64,000 bases of DNA from JBEBVQ01 sp037190845 (GCA_037190845.1 JBBCJI010000024.1:1-64000), one strand, 5' to 3'. Positions 44,085 to 53,080 are shown, counted from the stretch's first letter. Notes: a model not told the origin generated them from the sequence alone. Numbers and translations are program-made.

Positions 44085-44582
44085 ATGAAAAAAATAAACT
44101 TGATTCTAATCTTATTATCCTGCACGGCATCAGTACATGCACAGACTTTGGAACGGCAGGTGATCGGGTCTTCCGGTGGTAGTTTCAGCAGTGGAACGCT
44201 GCAGGTTGACCACACAACCGGAGAAATGGCAATTGGGTCGGCAACAACCGGCACATTTACGGTTTCTCAGGGTTTTCATCAGGCGATGTTGTTCCGGACT
44301 TCTATAGCCGACAAAACGATGGATGTCCGTTTTTCTTTGTTTCCCAATCCGGCTACAGATCAAATAACGCTGGCTTTACAAGCGGCACAACCGTTTGAGC
44401 TCCGGCTTTCGCTCACGACGGCTACGGGGCAGGTGGTGTTTGCAGATCAGGATGCAGAAGTGGCCAATGAAAATTACAAGCGTGTCATCCCAACTAAATC
44501 GTTGGCTGCCGGAGTGTATTTCCTGAATCTGCATGACCCGGTTCAGGGAGTCATTCGGCATATTCAGTTTGTGAAGCAATAA
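44085..44582 (+). CDS. Small T9SS-sorted protein (165 aa)
   Basis: The protein consists almost only of a signal peptide (MKKINLILILLSCTASVHAQ), a ~60-residue segment rich in Gly, Ser and Thr (GSSGGSFSSGTLQVDHTTGEMAIGS) and a T9SS type A sorting domain (FSLFPNPATDQITLALQ ... GVYFLNLHDP). The Gly/Ser segment resembles the stub found before sorting domains in many Bacteroidota proteins. It lies 52 bases ahead of the S74 protein gene on the same strand. Surface display is expected; the function is unknown. Confidence 0.75.
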   Translation: MKKINLILILLSCTASVHAQTLERQVIGSSGGSFSSGTLQVDHTTGEMAIGSATTGTFTVSQGFHQAMLFRTSIADKTMDVRFSLFPNPATDQITLALQAAQPFELRLSLTTATGQVVFADQDAEVANENYKRVIPTKSLAAGVYFLNLHDPVQGVIRHIQFVKQ

Positions 44583-44634
44583 ATTCCCTTCCACCATCAA
44601 TCCATATTTTAAAACAATTTCAAAAGCAAATACC

Positions 44635-45783
44635 ATGAAAAAGATCTTATACTGCATATGCGCCGGTATTTTATGCGCTGTTGGAGCTTACGCGCAAGCT
44701 CCCAATTTGTTTAACTATCAGGCCGCCGTCCGCAATGGCTCTGGTGGGGTGCTTGCCTCTACGGATGTGCCGGTACGGTTTACCATACGTGATGCAGATC
44801 CGACAGGCGCTGTTTTGTATCAGGAAACGAATACGGTTACAACGAATGCTCAAGGCATATTCAACACGGCTATAGGTAGCGGCACGGTGGTCGCGGGTAG
44901 TCTTAGCAGCCTGAACTGGTCAGCGGGAAAAAGATTCCTTGAAGTGGAAGTGGATGCGGGTAGCGGGCTGGTTAGTATTGGTACGCAGCAACTGCTCAGC
45001 GTGCCTTACGCGCAGCTCACGAAAAACGTACAACCTTCCGATGGTAACGGATCGGGACTTTCAGGATCAGCCGCTTCGAGTTTATGGTGGGGGTTTTATG
45101 AAGCAGGGGAATACCGGGGTTATCTGGGAAGTTATGCGGGTAAGAACGAGGATGTTGATTTTGGTACCGGAGGTGGTAATAATGTTGGGAGTGTGCATCT
45201 GACTATCAGTGCAATACCCAAATTGACGGTTGACTCTATCGGGAATGTAGGGGTCGGTACACGGTTTCCCCAATATCGCTTCCAGGTAAATGGTGTTACA
45301 GGGGGATTTGTAGATGCAGGTATTCGTATGCAAAATACGTCGTCAAATACCGGCTGGAGTTTTTACCCATCCAGTACGGGCGATATGATTATTGGCACCA
45401 CAAGCAATCGGGGGCAGTTTAACGGCACCACAGGAGCCTATACGTCATCGTCTGACGAACGTCTGAAATCAGATATCCGTCCGCTGGAATCCATTTTGCC
45501 CCGGGTGCTGGATCTGCAGGTGCGCCGTTATTCTTTTAAACACAGTGAAAACAGTGAAAGTATCGGCGTTATTGCACAGGATCTGAGAAAGAGTTTCCCG
45601 GAATATGTTTCAGAAAACACAGGCGATGAAGGCAATCCGCTGGTACCAAATCAGCTTTTTGTGGATTATGCAGGGTTAAGTGTGCTGGCTATCAAAGCCA
45701 TTCAGGAACAGCAGGTACTCATTCAGCAACTGATGGATAAAAACAAAGCACTCGAAGCTGCTATTGAAGAGTTGAAAAAATAG
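44635..45783 (+). CDS. Secreted protein with C-terminal peptidase S74 (endosialidase chaperone) domain
   Basis: A 382-residue exported protein. The signal peptide ends near residue 20 (GAYAQAPNLFNYQAAVRNGSG, a common Bacteroidota start). A beta-rich stalk follows. Residues ~275-382 form the S74 intramolecular chaperone domain, with the self-cleavage region SSDERLKSDI and a long C-terminal coiled coil (IQEQQVLIQQLMDKNKALEAAIEELKK). In phage tailspikes this domain trimerises the protein and then cuts itself off at the Ser. No phage genes are near and there is no T9SS domain, so it is a cellular surface or periplasmic trimeric fibre candidate. A terminator follows. Confidence 0.85.
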   Translation: MKKILYCICAGILCAVGAYAQAPNLFNYQAAVRNGSGGVLASTDVPVRFTIRDADPTGAVLYQETNTVTTNAQGIFNTAIGSGTVVAGSLSSLNWSAGKRFLEVEVDAGSGLVSIGTQQLLSVPYAQLTKNVQPSDGNGSGLSGSAASSLWWGFYEAGEYRGYLGSYAGKNEDVDFGTGGGNNVGSVHLTISAIPKLTVDSIGNVGVGTRFPQYRFQVNGVTGGFVDAGIRMQNTSSNTGWSFYPSSTGDMIIGTTSNRGQFNGTTGAYTSSSDERLKSDIRPLESILPRVLDLQVRRYSFKHSENSESIGVIAQDLRKSFPEYVSENTGDEGNPLVPNQLFVDYAGLSVLAIKAIQEQQVLIQQLMDKNKALEAAIEELKK

Positions 45784-45829
45784 GATGGTTTAGTTTATAG
45801 CGCTGGGGAGATCTTCTTTATATCATCTT

Positions 45830-45855
45830 ACCGCCTCCATGTGAGGCGGTTTTTT
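45830..45855 (+). terminator. Rho-independent terminator
   Basis: ACCGCCTC-CATGT-GAGGCGGT forms a perfect 8-base stem with 5-base loop, followed by five further Ts. It lies 47 bases after the S74 stop codon and ends the three-gene secreted-protein unit. Confidence 0.85.
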
Positions 45856-46053
45856 AATGGCCTTTTGGATTGTGAGTTTATGCAGATAGTGGATTTGATG
45901 TGTGCCCATGGTTTTGCCTTGTTCGGCTATTATAGATGAGGCTGCAGTTGATCGTTATTTCATTCACTATTGCTTTTTTTGAAATAACAATCATTGTTAG
46001 GTGCATGTTGTACATCGGCCAGCCTGCTGCAAAAGCCGTGTGACAGGCAGTGC

Positions 46054-46344
46054 TTATCGTTCTTCCGGTTTTATGTCTTTGTATTTCTCAAGCGTTTCTT
46101 TAAATTTCTCTTTGTCAATTGGTCGCAAGATAGTTTTACTACTTGCCGGATATTTTTCTAAAAGGCGTGTTGGTCTTGTCGGTCGTTTTTCCAGCTCGCC
46201 ACCACAATTGGGACAAACATTGTGAAGCACATTTGTAACGCAGTCAATGCAAAAAGTGCATTCAAAAGTGCAGATCATGGCCTCTCCACTTTCGTTGGGT
46301 AGAGATCTTCCGCAATTTTCACAATTTTGTCTGATTTCAAGCAT
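46054..46344 (-). CDS. DUF1272 zinc-ribbon-like protein
   Basis: A 96-residue protein with cysteine pairs spaced as in DUF1272: NCENCGRSLP, CTFECTFCIDCV and NVCPNCGGEL. Eight or so cysteines in this order point to a double zinc site. The C-terminal third is charged (DKEKFKETLEKYKDIKPEER). It is cytoplasmic, with unknown function. The gene is more AT-rich than the LPS region and neighbours another AT-rich gene. Confidence 0.85.
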   Translation of the reverse strand: MLEIRQNCENCGRSLPNESGEAMICTFECTFCIDCVTNVLHNVCPNCGGELEKRPTRPTRLLEKYPASSKTILRPIDKEKFKETLEKYKDIKPEER

Positions 46345-46419
46345 TCTGAGTGATACAAGTTAGATTGTGATGAATAGGAACATTGTAAGAGTTCGCTATG
46401 AAGCAAACCCACTACAGAA

Positions 46420-46800
46420 TCAGGGTAATTGCATAAAACTGGCTCCGATAACTTTCAATGTGTCATCAAAGCGTTTCCAAACTCTAAAGTATCTAAATTT
46501 TCCTTCTAATGGTGTTCCCATCATTTTTCCTTTGGCAGTCATTGTAACGATTGAAAGTGTGGTGTCGCCCATTATTCTAATGTCGTCAATTTCTGTGGAA
46601 GCGTCTTCAATAATCATTGTTTTCGCTTTATGTGCGTTCAGGTCCATTTCTTTGGTTAGCAATTGTCCTGTCGGTGCAACTGCAACCAAATCATCGTGCA
46701 ATAGTTGGTCAAGCAGGTCCACATTGCTTACAATCTGAGCCGAAAAGAGTTTGTTTTCCGCTTCAACGACATGTTCTCTGGTAATTGTTGTGTTGTCCAT
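46420..46800 (-). CDS. NTF2-like (DUF4440) protein
   Basis: A 126-residue protein of the NTF2-like superfamily: ENKLFSAQIVSNVDLLDQLLHDDLVAVAPTG at the start, LSIVTMTAKGKMMGTPLEGKFRYFRVWKRFDDTLKVIGASF at the end. No enzyme residues are conserved in the group and no ligand can be named. It is upstream of the DUF1272 gene on the same strand, 75 bases away. The AT-rich composition of both suggests a shared origin. Confidence 0.75.
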   Translation of the reverse strand: MDNTTITREHVVEAENKLFSAQIVSNVDLLDQLLHDDLVAVAPTGQLLTKEMDLNAHKAKTMIIEDASTEIDDIRIMGDTTLSIVTMTAKGKMMGTPLEGKFRYFRVWKRFDDTLKVIGASFMQLP

Positions 46801-47132
46801 ATGCTGATTTTTTTTTGTCGTTTTGTGAATCGTTACAACTGTGTTGGATGTTTGTTTGTCCCTGATGATTTTCTCAAATTTATGTCAAAGTCTGATACGA
46901 ATTCATCAGCGGGAAGTTCATCGTCGATGGCTTTACAAATTGTCGGGATTGGGATGCTCCTCTGACATTTCCTGTAACTTGTGCTTGCCTGTTACCTGCA
47001 TATGCTTACTGTTGATCTTCGCTTGTCTCATTAATTTTAGCAAATGCAAATATGAGGAGGATGTTATTGTGCCATCGCTATTTGTTGCTCTTTCTGTCTT
47101 TGCCGGGAAATGATAAGTGCATAAAAGTGTGC
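46801..47132. other. Intergenic stretch with a coding-like relic
   Basis: Read leftwards, two short frames lie end to end: one reading KHKLQEMSEEHPNPDN and, one frame over, KAIDDELPADEFVSDFDINL. Both have a soluble-protein composition but are separated by a frameshift and stops and have no clear start. This looks like the remains of a small gene, not recognised. No promoter or hairpin was found. Confidence 0.3.
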
Positions 47133-48044
47133 TTAATCAAACGACTGTCTGTACTCCAATGGAGCATGGCCGGTTTTGCGTTTAAACAACTTGCTGAACG
47201 ATTGTGCATGTTCGAACCCCAAACGGAACGCAATTTCACTGACCGATAAATCCGTAACCGATAAATCTTCTTTTGCTTTTTCTATCAGCTTGTCCTGAAT
47301 ATGCTGTTGGGTGTTCTTCCCGGTATGTTTCCGTAGCATATCGCTCAGGTAATGCGATGATACATTCAGCAGGTCAGCAAAATACCGGACATTAGGGAGT
47401 CCGTTCGTTTCTGCCTGCCCGGTCATAAAATAGCCGGATAGCAAATCTTCAAATTGGGATACTAAGGTTTGGTTGGCGTTTTTGCGGGTAATGAATTGTC
47501 TGCCGTAATAACGATTGGTATAGTTCAGCAACAGCGCTAACTGGGAGATCATGACATCCTGGCTGTGTACGTCAATGGAGGTGTTATACTCTTGTGCAAT
47601 GTTGTGAAAAATGCTTTCCATCAAAGCTTCTTCCTGAGCTGATAAATGCAGGGCCTCGTTCACATGGTAAGAGAAGAAGCCATACTTATTGATCGACTTT
47701 GTAAGCGGATAACCCTGTATGAAATCAGGGTGGAAAATCAACCACCATCCCTGTGCTTCATACTGATCCTGTATAGACATAAGTTGTCCCGGGGCAGTCA
47801 TGCCCAGTACGCCTTCGTCAAAATCATAATGACTTTGACCATACTTTAATTTGCCGGTAATGTTTTTCTTTAAAAAAATGCTGTACAGGTTTAAAACGGC
47901 TTTGGCATCCACTAAGCCGTCAGGCACCGAAAGTTCCGAAAAACGGATAAGGCTCACCATCGGATGCAAAGGCTTGGCTATACCTGCAATGCGGTGCAGT
48001 TCAGATATGCTGTTGATCGTTATGGGCTTTAAGCTGTTTTTCAC
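47133..48044 (-). CDS. AraC-family transcriptional regulator
   Basis: A 303-residue regulator. The N-terminal ~190 residues are a cupin-like sensing domain (e.g. GWWLIFHPDFIQGYPL). The last ~100 residues are the AraC double helix-turn-helix: VRYFADLLNVSSHYLSDMLRKHTGKNTQQHIQDKLIEKAKEDL followed by VSEIAFRLGFEHAQSFSKLFKRKTGHAPLEYRQ. The start codon is GTG; an upstream in-frame stop makes this the earliest possible start. TACATTTG lies just 4 bases before it, so a leaderless transcript is possible. It follows the GXWXG gene by 24 bases. Confidence 0.9.
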   Translation of the reverse strand: MKNSLKPITINSISELHRIAGIAKPLHPMVSLIRFSELSVPDGLVDAKAVLNLYSIFLKKNITGKLKYGQSHYDFDEGVLGMTAPGQLMSIQDQYEAQGWWLIFHPDFIQGYPLTKSINKYGFFSYHVNEALHLSAQEEALMESIFHNIAQEYNTSIDVHSQDVMISQLALLLNYTNRYYGRQFITRKNANQTLVSQFEDLLSGYFMTGQAETNGLPNVRYFADLLNVSSHYLSDMLRKHTGKNTQQHIQDKLIEKAKEDLSVTDLSVSEIAFRLGFEHAQSFSKLFKRKTGHAPLEYRQSFD

Positions 48045-48068
48045 GTTTCAAATGTATCGAAGATCCGG

Positions 48069-48617
48069 TTAAAAAGACATTTTGTACGATGAGCTGTCAT
48101 CTCTTTCCATTACCCAAAAGTAAGGTTGATCCACTCCTTTCAAATCCATACAACCCAATACCGTGTTTTCATCTATTTGTGCAAAATGATCGTAAATAGC
48201 CTTGTCGTCATAGATCATAGTCGCTGTTACCTTGCCCCGGTGTTCTACCATTCGTAAACGGGCTTTTGACTTCCTGGTTTGTAAAAACGGACGAGCCAGT
48301 TTCATCAATATGCCCAGGAAACCTGTTTTAGGGAACTTCATATTCAAGGGAATGTGTTTAGGATTCACCGCATACAGTTCCTTTTTGTTTTTCCCGAAAA
48401 AGACAAGCGGATGTACCTCCTCTGTATCGATGAATATTTTCCCATACCAGCCTGAAGGCACAAGCAGCCCATCCATCTGATGTCCGGTCGCGATTTCATA
48501 CCCTTTCCAGCGACCTATCATAAAGTCTGTTGTTGCTGGTGGTAATGCGTCATAAACCTGCAGCGCCTCAGCAGTGCTTGCCTTTCTTGTTTTCAGTATT
48601 GCTTCTATGTTTGTCAT
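48069..48617 (-). CDS. GXWXG/DUF4334 family protein
   Basis: A 182-residue soluble protein of the DUF4334 group with GXWXG domain: FMIGRWKGYEIATGHQMDGLLVPSGWYGKIF near the N-terminus and VDQPYFWVMERDD at the end. The start at 48617 removes seven upstream residues that lack support. It shares a strand with the AraC gene 24 bases downstream, which suggests a regulator-target pair. The function is unknown; this fold resembles lipid-binding proteins. Confidence 0.8.
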   Translation of the reverse strand: MTNIEAILKTRKASTAEALQVYDALPPATTDFMIGRWKGYEIATGHQMDGLLVPSGWYGKIFIDTEEVHPLVFFGKNKKELYAVNPKHIPLNMKFPKTGFLGILMKLARPFLQTRKSKARLRMVEHRGKVTATMIYDDKAIYDHFAQIDENTVLGCMDLKGVDQPYFWVMERDDSSSYKMSF

Positions 48618-48803
48618 AATCGCTGTTTGATATAACAAAATTAGCTACCCCCTTTTTCTTTGAGGTAGCCGAATCGGGGTTTGTTGTAGCCCAAATGAAG
48701 ACATATTCCAACTGTGATTTTGGCTATAACCAAGGAAGTTCTAAGGTCCTTATGCAAGGAGAGTCTATTATCTGACCTTCAGGGAAATACGATGTGTAGA
48801 CAT

Positions 48804-49292
48804 TTATTCAATCTTTCGTAGCTGATCGTCGTAAAGGCCCACCAGCAGGCTGTTCCCGGATTTGTCAATTCTGACGCCTCCGTATTTTGCGCTTTCATAG
48901 CGTTCGGCATGGCCTTCCTGGAAAAAATAGGATTCGGCGCCGATGTTTATATTCCATCTGTTAGAAGCGGTATACTCAATCAGGTGTTCGCCTTCGTGCA
49001 GGGGGGTGTGTTCTTTTTGAAACCTTACTTTGCCTGCTCTGCCACGTTCGTCAATTTTCACTACGCAATAGCCACGTTTAGGCAGGCTGGGGTAGTCGAT
49101 GTCCTCTGATATTTTGTAACGAAGCGTCATGTAGTCGCCCTGCATCAATGAACGGGGATCAGCCGGAGCCAGCTCCAGCAATACCAGTTGTCCGTCCTTC
49201 AGTAACGCTTCTTTCTTAAAGACCGAATAATTAAAATAGATCAGTAATAAAAGCAGGTTGACGAGTATGATGATCCATTTATACGTTTTCAT
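48804..49292 (-). CDS. GDYXXLXY-domain membrane-anchored protein
   Basis: A 162-residue protein with one N-terminal membrane helix (residues ~5-22) and a periplasmic domain carrying QGDYMTLRY, the motif after which the family is named. The ending SLLVGLYDDQ is common in the group. Its start overlaps the end of the DUF4401 gene by 14 bases, so translation is coupled. It is the last gene of the DUF2157-DUF4401-GDYXXLXY trio. The function is unknown. Confidence 0.9.
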   Translation of the reverse strand: MKTYKWIIILVNLLLLLIYFNYSVFKKEALLKDGQLVLLELAPADPRSLMQGDYMTLRYKISEDIDYPSLPKRGYCVVKIDERGRAGKVRFQKEHTPLHEGEHLIEYTASNRWNINIGAESYFFQEGHAERYESAKYGGVRIDKSGNSLLVGLYDDQLRKIE

Positions 49293-50352
49293 CCGGCATT
49301 AGTTTTTTATGGGTGTACAGGTATATGATTAAGAAAAGAAGGCCTGTTGCCCCTAAGAGCATGGACTTGGTGAGCAGGGTGAAGCTCAGGTCATAGTAGT
49401 AATGACAAACGGCATAAATAAAGGTGAGTACACCCAGCACGAATCCCGTTTTGTAGTTTCGTAAAAAGCTCAGCAGCATGACCAGCAAAGCGCCCGATAT
49501 GGCAGGCGAGGGGACGGTGGGTAATAGCGAAAGCACCACAAACAGGTAGATCATGATTTTATGTCCTGTTGTGGTTATCTCCAAAATGCCCGACAGTTCG
49601 GGTGTCAGCCGGAGGATGGCGGCAATCATTATTACAGCGCAAAGCCAAAAATATGCTGGCGACACGGGGTAGATGCCGGATTGGCTGGTGAGGATTAATG
49701 CAGATAGCAGGGCGCAGACCAACCCTGCACGCACCGGATCATAGCTCCCTGCACGCTTCCTTATCTTAGTGATTATCCGGGCTTCCTTAAACAGGAAGTA
49801 GGTGGTAGCCAGAGCAAGAACAGCGGTGTATATCGGGATAAGATTGTAGGCATTGTTGCATATAAGCAGTGTTATAATACTGCCGTTTAGGATCAGCACG
49901 GAGACGAATGACAATATGTAATTGCGGGTAAGGATGAGTGAGATACAAGAAAGCATGATGAACACGGAGCAAATAATACTTTCGTTTGTATCCAATTCAG
50001 CGAGACCTACTCCAAGCAGCGTGAACCCCATGAGGAAGGCCGACACGCGTATCGTGTCCATGATTATTTTGTCTTGCTTTTGATTCATCCAGAGCGAGCC
50101 GATGATGGATATGATCCCTAATCCCAGCAGCACTTCTTCGGATTTGGCTATCCCTGAAACGAAAAGGAATCCGGTAAAAGCCAGACTGGCTAACAGGCCG
50201 CCGAAGATGGAAAGGATTTTTATAGCCAGCGACTGGCTGCTTTTGTTTTTCTGATAGGCAGCCAGAATCGCCTCTTCATCAAACTCCATTGTTTGATCTC
50301 CTGCATGCCGGAAGTGCGTCAGTAGCTCAGTTACCTGTTCTTTCGTTTTCAT
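49279..50352 (-). CDS. DUF4401 multi-pass membrane protein
   Basis: A 357-residue protein with about ten membrane helices from residue 45 on. The soluble N-terminus (KTKEQVTELLTHFRHAG) precedes them, and MMDxx-like helix spacing and the LSLLPTVPSPAISGALLVMLLSFLRNYKTGF stretch fit the DUF4401 family. It overlaps the DUF2157 gene by 26 bases upstream and the GDYXXLXY gene by 14 bases downstream. These overlaps imply that the three proteins are made in a fixed ratio and possibly form one complex. Confidence 0.85.
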   Translation of the reverse strand: MKTKEQVTELLTHFRHAGDQTMEFDEEAILAAYQKNKSSQSLAIKILSIFGGLLASLAFTGFLFVSGIAKSEEVLLGLGIISIIGSLWMNQKQDKIIMDTIRVSAFLMGFTLLGVGLAELDTNESIICSVFIMLSCISLILTRNYILSFVSVLILNGSIITLLICNNAYNLIPIYTAVLALATTYFLFKEARIITKIRKRAGSYDPVRAGLVCALLSALILTSQSGIYPVSPAYFWLCAVIMIAAILRLTPELSGILEITTTGHKIMIYLFVVLSLLPTVPSPAISGALLVMLLSFLRNYKTGFVLGVLTFIYAVCHYYYDLSFTLLTKSMLLGATGLLFLIIYLYTHKKLMPDENV

Positions 50353-51286
50353 GTATCCGTTTTCTTTGAAGGTGGATCAGGTTTTTAATGATCAGCGTCA
50401 CGCTGGTTATGATGAAGCCGCTTACCAGCAGAAGCATCATTTCGCCGTCTGATATTTTAATGAGTAGGGCCGATAGCATGATGACGATGCTGAAAGGTAT
50501 CACGGAAAGGTAGAAGCCGTTTCTTGTTTTCCGTCCGTGCCAGATGCCCAGCGCAAACAGGACGACGGTTGCCAGGATCAGGAATGGGAATGCGATTTGT
50601 GATTTTCCGAAAATGCCGCTTACCACCCCGATGGTGGCATAGGTGGTGGCCGCTAACGCAACGGTATGTAGAAACCAGTCCGGTGTTTTTCTCCGGGCAA
50701 AAATCATGGTGCCAATCAACACGCCTGTATTCATGATGAATAGCAGGGCGTACATAAATGCGGGCGACCAGTGGTTGGCTACCTGCTGGTAGTACAGGAT
50801 GAAGGTGGTGTTGACTAAGACGAGATACAGCAACCATAAGGGCGGGAATTTTGAGACCCATGTCCATAAGGTTACGAAGATCGTCCAGGCGAGGAAGAAG
50901 TCGTACGCATTGGCGCCGGTCTGGTAGATCTGTCCGTACACGGCAAATAGCACGCCTGTTAAAACGGATGCGCCGGTAAGGATTATATTTCGGGTGGTGT
51001 CGCTGATTCGTGGAAGGAACACGAGGGCCGTGGCGGCAATCAGTAGGCCTTCGGTCAGCCCAATCTTGGCAAATTTGTGGAGGTCAGCCCAATTGTAGGC
51101 AAAGAAGAAAACGATCCCCGCCACGGTAAAGCCGACGCCCAGGCTCAGGAATAACAACCGGAAGAATTGCTGCCATGCAGTCTTGTTATTGTACACATTC
51201 TCTTTCAGCGCTTTGTCCACGCTTTGCTCCTGCAGGTTGCTATGCCGGGATATGATGTGAATGTCTTCGCGTTGGACGTTTTTCAT
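50327..51286 (-). CDS. DUF2157 multi-pass membrane protein
   Basis: A 319-residue membrane protein with about eight helices. A soluble N-terminus (EDIHIISRHSNLQEQSVDKALKENVY) leads into LLFLSLGVGFTVAGIVFFFAYNWADLHKFAKIGL, the signature of DUF2157, and LTGASVLTGVLFAVYGQIYQTGANAYDFFLAW. It is the first gene of the membrane trio. The combination recurs in many bacteria but, as far as I know, has no assigned function. Confidence 0.9.
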   Translation of the reverse strand: MKNVQREDIHIISRHSNLQEQSVDKALKENVYNNKTAWQQFFRLLFLSLGVGFTVAGIVFFFAYNWADLHKFAKIGLTEGLLIAATALVFLPRISDTTRNIILTGASVLTGVLFAVYGQIYQTGANAYDFFLAWTIFVTLWTWVSKFPPLWLLYLVLVNTTFILYYQQVANHWSPAFMYALLFIMNTGVLIGTMIFARRKTPDWFLHTVALAATTYATIGVVSGIFGKSQIAFPFLILATVVLFALGIWHGRKTRNGFYLSVIPFSIVIMLSALLIKISDGEMMLLLVSGFIITSVTLIIKNLIHLQRKRIHENERTGN

Positions 51287-51440
51287 TCATGGATTGTATG
51301 TAATAAATGTACAGAAAATACAACACATAGTAGTTTGATGAGGGGACTACTGCATGGATTATTGTTGTTGTAAATTGATTGATTATCGGGTGTGTATGTT
51401 TTTATGTCTTTGTCTCTTCTGTTTTAATGGGTAGGTAATT

Positions 51441-52278
51441 ATGAAATCAGAAGAAATAAAGGAGTTGTTTGCACAATTTGAATCAGCGGCAGCAAAGGAG
51501 GAAAGTCTTGAATGCTGTAGTGCCCGTGATTTGCAGCATCTTGTTAGGTTATAGCAAATGGGAAAACTTTGAGAAGGTTATCCAAAAGGCTAAAGAAGCC
51601 TGTGAAAATGCAGGTGAGGAGGTGATGTATCACTTTCCTGATGTCAGGAAGGTGATCAAAAAAGGCAAAGGCGCTCAGGATGAAATAGATGATATACTCT
51701 TAACTCGTTACGCCTGTTATCTGATTGCTCAAAATGGAGATAGCAGAAAACAGGAAATTGCGTTTGCCCAAAACTACTTTGCGGTTCAAACCCGAAGGGC
51801 TGAGTTGATAGAGCAACGGCTTTTGGAATACGAGCGGGTTAAGGCAAGGGAAAAGCTGAGTCAGACGGAAAAACAACTTTTAGGAATTTTGTATGAGAGA
51901 GGTGTAGACAGCCAAGACTTTGCTGTGATCAGAAGTAAGGGCGATCAGGCATCGTTCCGTTTAAACACACAAATGCTCAAACAAAAAATGGGTGTGCCGG
52001 CCAGTCGGCCGATTGCTGATTTTTTACCTACTATTAGTATTAAAGCTAAAGATCTGGCAGCTGAAATGACCGGTTTGAATGTGCAAAGCAAAGACTTGAC
52101 AGGGCAAAGCAAAATAGAAACAGAGCATACCGACAATAATTTGGCAGTAAGAGATATGCTGACCAAAAGAGGGATTGTACCTGAGCATTTACCTCCTGCT
52201 GAAGATGTAAAGAAATTGCAGCGGAAATTGGAAGCCGATGAAAAAAAAGTGTTGAAGGGTACAAAAAAGAGGAAATGA
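51441..52278 (+). pseudogene. dinD: dinD-like gene split by a one-base frameshift
   Basis: DNA-damage-inducible protein D. From ATG 51441 the frame reads MKSEEIKELFAQFESAAAKE...CSARDLQHL and then hits a stop at 51552. The next frame resumes exactly where the protein should, LLGYSKWENFEKVIQKAKEACE, and runs to 52278. Deleting one base near 51543 (CAT CTT G TTA GGT) restores one continuous ~279-residue protein matching DinD length. The conserved Trp in ECWSARDL is also Cys here. So this is either a recent pseudogene or a sequencing error. An internal ATG at 51469 could make a 269-residue product with a scrambled N-terminus. Confidence 0.85.
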
Positions 52279-52354
52279 ACAACGTATAAGCTTTCGAATT
52301 GCCGCGGTTTTTATTAATTCCAACATGTGCCTGATTGTTTTATTTTACGGAGTG

Positions 52355-53080
52355 TTATTTGCTCAGGTTGATACGTTCAGACCATTGCAAGGCTGCCGGT
52401 AGCTCTTTGTTCGAAAACTCAATATGGATCACTCTTCTTTTTTTGTTGTTTGTTGTTCTGCCTGAGCTGTGTAGGGTCAGTGGTTTCATGATCATGATGC
52501 CTCCTTGTTTTACTTTGCAGGTGATCTCTGATTCTTTTTCCCAGCTAATTGTTTCAGGTCTGTATATTTTCCGGAGATGTGATCCGGGAATGACACGTAA
52601 TGCTCCGTTGTATTCGTCCGTATCGTCGAGGTGAATTCTTATGGTGGTTATGTTCTCCAGAATGTCTGTAGGAGGCTGCACGCCGAACTGGTTTTGTTTC
52701 ACGGTCCAGGGGCCGAAATCTTCGAGGTTCACCTTTTTGTCTACGGAGATGGTGAGATCCTGATGGTAGGAAACATACCAGTTTGAGCTTTCCGGTTTGT
52801 CGAAATAGATACTCTTGACGATAAAATAGTTGTGGCCAAGGATCTGTTGGATCAGAGATCTCAGGCGTTCTGTGAAAATGAGTTCGAATGTTTCGGGGAT
52901 TTCTTTTAAAAACTGCCGGATTGCGAACAGGTCAGTTGATTTTCGGAATGTGTCTCTTGATGTATCCGCTTCGTTGATAGCCGTCAGGATGTTTTGTACT
53001 TCGGTCTCTGTATAAATATCATCTATGATCGCGAAGCCGTTTTCTGACAGGGCCTGTTTGTGTTTGATAAAATGTTCCAA
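52355..53080 (-). CDS. Phytanoyl-CoA dioxygenase (PhyH)-like 2-oxoglutarate/Fe(II) oxygenase
   Basis: A 241-residue oxygenase of the PhyH fold. The iron site is visible: His106-x-Asp108 in SYHQDLT and His204 in LTLHSSGRT; an Arg ten residues on (RRVIHIEFS) would bind 2-oxoglutarate. ALRVIPGSH is the usual mid motif. The substrate is unknown; close relatives in Bacteroidota are only annotated by family. A damaged copy of this gene lies at 39195-39392. It is a single gene, divergent from the 53247 gene. Confidence 0.85.
   Translation of the reverse strand: MEHFIKHKQALSENGFAIIDDIYTETEVQNILTAINEADTSRDTFRKSTDLFAIRQFLKEIPETFELIFTERLRSLIQQILGHNYFIVKSIYFDKPESSNWYVSYHQDLTISVDKKVNLEDFGPWTVKQNQFGVQPPTDILENITTIRIHLDDTDEYNGALRVIPGSHLRKIYRPETISWEKESEITCKVKQGGIMIMKPLTLHSSGRTTNNKKRRVIHIEFSNKELPAALQWSERINLSK

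Noticed and set aside
44635..45783. Phage tail fibre because of the S74 domain
   Set aside because: A clear signal peptide is present and there are no phage genes around.
51441..51560. Programmed frameshift in dinD
   Set aside because: No slippery heptamer, stimulatory hairpin or internal Shine-Dalgarno is visible at the junction, so mutation or sequencing error is the simpler explanation.
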